NCBI RefSeq assembly: GCF_027409185.1
Contig: NC_084467.1
Coordinates: forward strand, 80,980,501-81,044,500
DNA length: 64,000 nt
DNA from: Cynocephalus volans
Taxonomy: Eukaryota; Chordata; Mammalia; Dermoptera; Cynocephalidae
Direction: 5' to 3'
This document shows positions 60,079-64,000 of the stretch, piece by piece (position 1 is the first letter of the stretch; every line of letters begins with the position of its first letter). The notes under the pieces were generated by a model that was given only the letters and a program-made list of their open reading frames with translations, was not told the DNA's origin and searched no databases. A program made the translations under genes and the position numbers.

Positions 60079-61910
60079 AACCCCTAAGACATCTATTGCA
60101 TATGATGAATTAACTTATCTCCTGTGCATTTAGGATGATACTAGTTAAGGAAGAATTGAGAAAATAGTCACTCGAATCATTTTCTTTGTTCTGTAATTCA
60201 TATGAGGAGACCTGATTGACAAAGGTTGCTCCAGGTTGTGCTTTTTGTGAGGTGCTTGACAGCACTAAGTAATTCAGTATTACTGTAATACAATTTCAGG
60301 GATTGAAATGTTTTGAAGCTGGCCTACAGCCCCTGGGAGAGCTGTTCCACTTTTGTCAAAAGCTCTTTTCAGCCTCTCTTCTGCCTCTACCTGCATTGGC
60401 ATACGTACTCAGGGGGAAAAATGGCCTAAATGCTGGCTTATATCTTTGAATTTCTGTATAGATCTTGGCCTTATAATTTTTCACTATCCTGCTAGCTCTT
60501 TGATGCATTCAAGCAGATTTTTTTAAAATGCCCAGCTTTTCTAGTTGCCTTCAGCAGGAGGGTTGGCCTAAATTACTTACAATGCCATTGCTGGAAGTAG
60601 TAAATTTTAAAACAGCAGAAGAAAAGAGCCATAGTTGAACTGTAGGTCAAGATCTGTCTGAGTGGCACAAAATCCTCTCTTTAGGAAAGAAAGGAAGCAT
60701 GTATTTTGTATGTAATTTCAGTTTATGTGCTTAAAATGTATATGTTTTGAAGCAAAATATAAGGTAAAATTAATATACTTAAGGGATCTTATCTATCTGT
60801 AGACTAACGAGCTTGAGTTTTAACCAATCAGGAAACACTATTAACCACTTAGATTTTAGTATCTTAGGTAATATGATCGAATTACTTGGGTGGGAAAGGA
60901 AATGAGTGATTTTTGAAGTGGTTGGTATTTCAACCAAAAGCCCTATTGCTGTCTTTACATGTTTTCTGACTTACCTAAGGCTTAAAACATTTTTAAAGTG
61001 TACTAATGTAACTGTAGTATAAGCTGATGAACTGGAGAATTGGTTGTCTCCTGTGTGGTATTCTTTGTGTCTGGCACTTCATGGTTCTGTCAGCCATCTA
61101 AGAAACACACCACCCGTGTTCCACAGTTATACATTAATGCATATCATAATACATCTCCACGTTGGTTTTTAAAAAGAAGTTTGCATTTGTTCTGGTTCTT
61201 ACAGTTTTGATATTTAATACTGGCCTTAATTTCTGTCCCTAAATAAGATAACTGTAGTACATGTGGGAGTACATAGGCTTGACAAAGAACAGGGAGTGCA
61301 CCAAGGGCAAAAGTCCTAAATGCACTTATGCAGAACTTAAGTGCTGAAAACAGCATGTGCTGGAAACAGCAAATAGTTTCTTCTAGATTAGATAAGAACA
61401 TTAAGGTCATTTCTTATCCAGCTTCATTCCCTTTTCTTTGTTTCTTCAGATGTTTTCCAAAGATTGTCCCATAGCCAATTTCTTTTTATTCCTTTCATAA
61501 GTGATTTATTAAGTTGTTTTTTTCTCTTGTATTTTCTTGTCATCTCCATTCTTGAAGGAGTTTTCTTGGTGCAGTCCCTTTGGGCTTCTCATTGCTCTGA
61601 ATATTTGGGTTCTGAGTAGTCTTTGCATCTCTGTCACACAGGGAGAAGTGACAAGTACACAACTCATTTTCAAACTTACACTAAGTGTTTCAGTAGAATT
61701 AAGTATTTTTGCTCTTTTTAAAAAAGTTTTAATGTTTTTTTTTAAGTTTTTTCTCCATAGAGAGCAGTTAGTTTCTCTTTTGATGATCACATGTTTAAGT
61801 GATATAGTTATAAATGAAGCTATTAAACTTCTTTCAATTTTTTCATTAGCTTTAATAAAAAATTATTGTAAGCATGTCTTAAGTTTGTATTTCTGAAAAT
61901 TTTTTTGAAG
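60079..61910. other. End of intron 2, largely unique
   Basis: No clear transposon landmark or exon before exon 3. Candidate place for intronic conserved sequence, but none can be shown without alignment. Confidence 0.4.
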
Positions 61911-62004
61911 AGTTACGAAATTGCGACTGCCCTAGAAAATCAAAGCCACAAAGTTCGGTATTCAGATTCAGTGGAAAACGGATCAATTATATTTTCTCTT
62001 TCTG
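61911..62004 (+). CDS. C1orf146/SPO16: SPO16 exon 3: codons 24-54 plus 1 nt
   Basis: The acceptor is a T-rich stretch ending ttgaag at 61910; the donor is TCTG followed by gtaagg at 62005. The exon is 94 nt, in phase 0 and out phase 1. It encodes a segment starting [11 protein letters not shown] and running through [12 protein letters not shown] to SLS, collinear with human SPO16. The split Gly codon is completed by exon 4. This is the start of the ERCC1/XPF-like central domain, which in this family lacks nuclease activity. No stop or frameshift interrupts the reading frame. Confidence 0.92.
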
Positions 62005-63713
62005 GTAAGGTATATTTGCTAGCTGCCTTGGTTTAAGTTTCTTATAAAATATGTGGGCATAAATTCTAATAATTTCATAGTTCAGTAACCATGTAATAAG
62101 TTTAAGGTGTTATCTTTTGGGAGAAGTAAATGTATACAACTTTGTTACTGCTGCAAAAGCAGTGCATGTAGCCAGTTACAAAATATATTCCTTTTAAATT
62201 TACAATTGTTAAAATAAAGCTGAACTAGTGTATCCTGGTAGAGAACAGAAAAACTACTTGCTTTGGAACTAAGATGAACGTAGAAAAAACTACCTTCCCA
62301 ACAATTAATACTTACATTAAACTACTACCTGTACTAACAGAGGCCAACATCATGACACTGGTCAAAAAATATATATATATATAGGAAAGTGTTTTTCATG
62401 ATTTTGTATGAGAATTTGCTGAATATAATGTAAACAATATTAACTAAAAGAATCATATGAGGACTCATATGAGGACTAATAAATGTTCCTTAAATCATAA
62501 AACGTACAACTGTCAGTCATGGGCAAAGTACAGAAGGAATTAGATTAGAATAAGAGAAGCTGGGGTGATGGGAAAGGCACAGCTTCCACCTATGCTTGGA
62601 AAATGATAGAAGTGATAAAAGACTTGGAGGTAAAGGATTTTATCAGGAGGGTTGCAAATAGACGTGTACTCTAGCAGAGGTTTTGGAAGACAAACGCTTT
62701 CAAAACCTCCTAGAAATAGTCTTCCAGGATGAAAGTGGTCCAGCCTCAAATTCATTCTTCTGGTCGAACAGAGAGCCCTCTAGGGAGAAGTAAAATATTT
62801 TTGGTAAATACTATGTGCCTTGACCGCTTTATATACATTATCATCTTTGGTTCTTCTGCCAAACTTAACAAAGCATTATTATTCTGTTACAGATGAGGAA
62901 ACTTACATTGAGGGGTTATAAAAATTGCCCAAGTATATACTCAATTAGTATGTAATCACATAGTCACTTTTCTAGATGTCTTTCCCACATCTTTTGAAGA
63001 GCTATAATTTAATCGTTTCCCTTCAGAACCACAATTTTGGGTCTGACACTGTTTCAGAAATCCCAGATATCTGGGATTTATACTGATTTATTTAACTCTT
63101 TATGTTCTGGGCAGAAGGTTTTTCCAGCAAGAAATAATTGAAGGCTTGCTTAAGACTACCTTTCATTAGTTGATTTCCAGCTTTTAAAAATAATAGGAGC
63201 TGCTGGGTTGATTAACACATGGAGGTGCCTGGGGGGTGGCAGGTTGGGAGACATTGAAGCTCCACATTCTTCCCACATGCCTTTCCCTATGCATCTCTTC
63301 CATCTGGTGGTTCATCTGAATCCTTTGTAATATTCTTTATAATATGCCAAAAAACATTTTAAAAAATCATTATAACATGAAAAATTAAGTTTTTAAATAT
63401 AATTCGTCTTTTAACTAAAAGCTAAGGATTACCTTCATGTGGATAGTGCCTTGGTCTGAAAAAAAAAAGTTACTAACCAAGAAGTTCTTCTCTTAAATAT
63501 TTAGAATAGGTGATTCTTTTATACAGAGCACTTCAAAGAACTACCTGAATCATTTTGTTGTGTGAGAATTGTGTTATAGTAATTTCTACTCCTTATGAGT
63601 TTAAGCCCTGGATACTTTTTATGTTATACTGTTTTTGTTGATTATATTGAGTTTACAACAAAATTTGACCTATATGACAAAGTGAGATTTTATATTATAT
63701 TCACCTTTCCCAG
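62005..63713. other. C1orf146/SPO16: Intron 3 of SPO16
   Basis: Begins gtaagg and ends tttcccag. Contains a (TA)n run at 62367-62382 and a MIR-like segment at 62800-62990 ('atgaggaaacttacattgag', 'gtatgtaatcacatag'). Otherwise unassigned. Confidence 0.7.
62800..62990 (-). mobile_element. MIR SINE fragment in intron 3
   Basis: 'actatgtgccttgaccgctt', 'tatacattatcatctttggt' and 'ttacagatgaggaaact' follow MIR in reverse orientation. Confidence 0.6.
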
Positions 63714-63882
63714 GAGTTGCATTTTTATTGATGGATGCTGAAGTATGCTTTATGTCAGCTGAAGAAATATTTCTAGCCAAAATCAAGAAGTTTATTAACA
63801 TTCACCAAAATAGCTTTTTGGTTCTGTTTGCTGCCCTGCATGGGCCCAAAGAATGGAAACTGATGTTCAGGATTCAGCAGAG
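63714..63882 (+). CDS. C1orf146/SPO16: SPO16 exon 4: about 56 codons of the central domain
   Basis: The acceptor is tcacctttcccag at 63713; the donor is CAGAG followed by gtatgg at 63883. The exon is 169 nt, in phase 1 and out phase 2. It begins by completing the Gly codon and reads [13 protein letters not shown], then a lysine-rich [15 protein letters not shown] segment, then [17 protein letters not shown]. That matches SPO16, with some substitutions between the conserved blocks. The final Arg codon is completed by the next exon, outside the window. An apparent open frame continues past the donor into intron sequence; that readthrough is not coding. Confidence 0.92.
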
Positions 63883-64000
63883 GTATGGAAGAACAGCACT
63901 GCAGACTTCTTATTTTTTCTTACATTGTGTTTACTTCAGTTCTTAATTCTTTTAGGCAGGTGAGTTTTGTTTTGCTAGAAGATAAACTTTATAATGTTAA

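Larger units (their letters stand above)
6262..64000 (+). other. C1orf146/SPO16: C1orf146/SPO16 transcription unit, 5' part (continues past the window)
   Basis: Three coding exons on the plus strand join in phase (0, then 1, then 2) and translate to a protein I recognise as C1orf146/SPO16. The family protein is about 180 residues in human; about 110 are encoded here, so the last exon or exons lie to the right. Known role: SPO16 is an ERCC1-like protein that pairs with the XPF-like SHOC1 (ZIP2) and stabilises recombination intermediates destined for crossover on meiotic chromosomes. The left limit is inferred from the CpG island; only the exons from 35225 onward are directly supported. Introns 1 and 2 are filled with transposon insertions, several nested. 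No other host coding exon was recognised on either strand. Confidence 0.85.

Noticed and set aside
63883-63946. Extension of SPO16 exon 4 beyond 63882
   Set aside because: The peptide departs from the SPO16 family exactly at the AG/gtatgg donor.

Overview
This window is mammalian nuclear DNA: AT-rich, intron-like sequence dense in LINE, LTR, SINE and DNA-transposon fossils, with spliced exons and one CpG-rich island. The SINEs are built on a tRNA-Ile-like head (monomeric and composite forms), and I saw no Alu/7SL-derived element in 64 kb. From what is known of SINE lineages this fits a colugo (Dermoptera, CYN-type tRNA-Ile SINEs) best. A strepsirrhine primate or another euarchontan is the main alternative. 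The species call is inference.

The one host protein-coding gene I can support is the 5' part of C1orf146/SPO16, on the plus strand. SPO16 is the ERCC1-like partner of SHOC1 (ZIP2) in the meiotic crossover machinery. Three coding exons with matching splice phases lie at 35225-35336 (start codon 35268), 61911-62004 and 63714-63882. They encode about 110 residues; the rest of the roughly 180-residue protein lies beyond the right edge. A CpG-rich block near 6262-6474 with a candidate splice donor is the likely promoter and untranslated first exon. On that model intron 1 is about 28.8 kb and intron 2 about 26.6 kb.

Layout. 1-6.2 kb: upstream sequence with an unusually long L2 remnant and an LTR and MIR copies. 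6.3-35.2 kb (intron 1): old L1 3' ends, a MaLR provirus with a matching 5-bp target duplication, further MaLR solo LTRs, a Tigger-like element, HAL1/L1 ORF1 remnants, a short palindromic MITE family and a nested cluster at 30.7-34.3 kb containing a 5'-inverted L1. 35.3-61.9 kb (intron 2): relatively repeat-poor around exon 2, then stacked L1s. Two long decayed L1s lie antisense to the gene (39.2-45.4 and 45.4-50.6 kb). A nearly intact 7.3-kb sense-strand L1 follows at 52514-59804, flanked by a 16-bp target duplication. 59.8-64 kb: a palindromic MITE, then exons 3 and 4 in largely unique sequence.

The full-length L1 is the most instructive element. Its ORF2 frame is exactly 1275 codons plus stop, with the endonuclease and reverse-transcriptase catalytic residues at the same numbers as in human ORF2p, broken by two nonsense codons only. 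ORF1 has two early stops and an apparent frameshift, so the copy cannot supply its own proteins. I found no CRISPR array, operon, rRNA gene, functional tRNA gene or clearly new biological system. The unusual points are in the L1 termini, the SINE and MITE families and the nested insertions.
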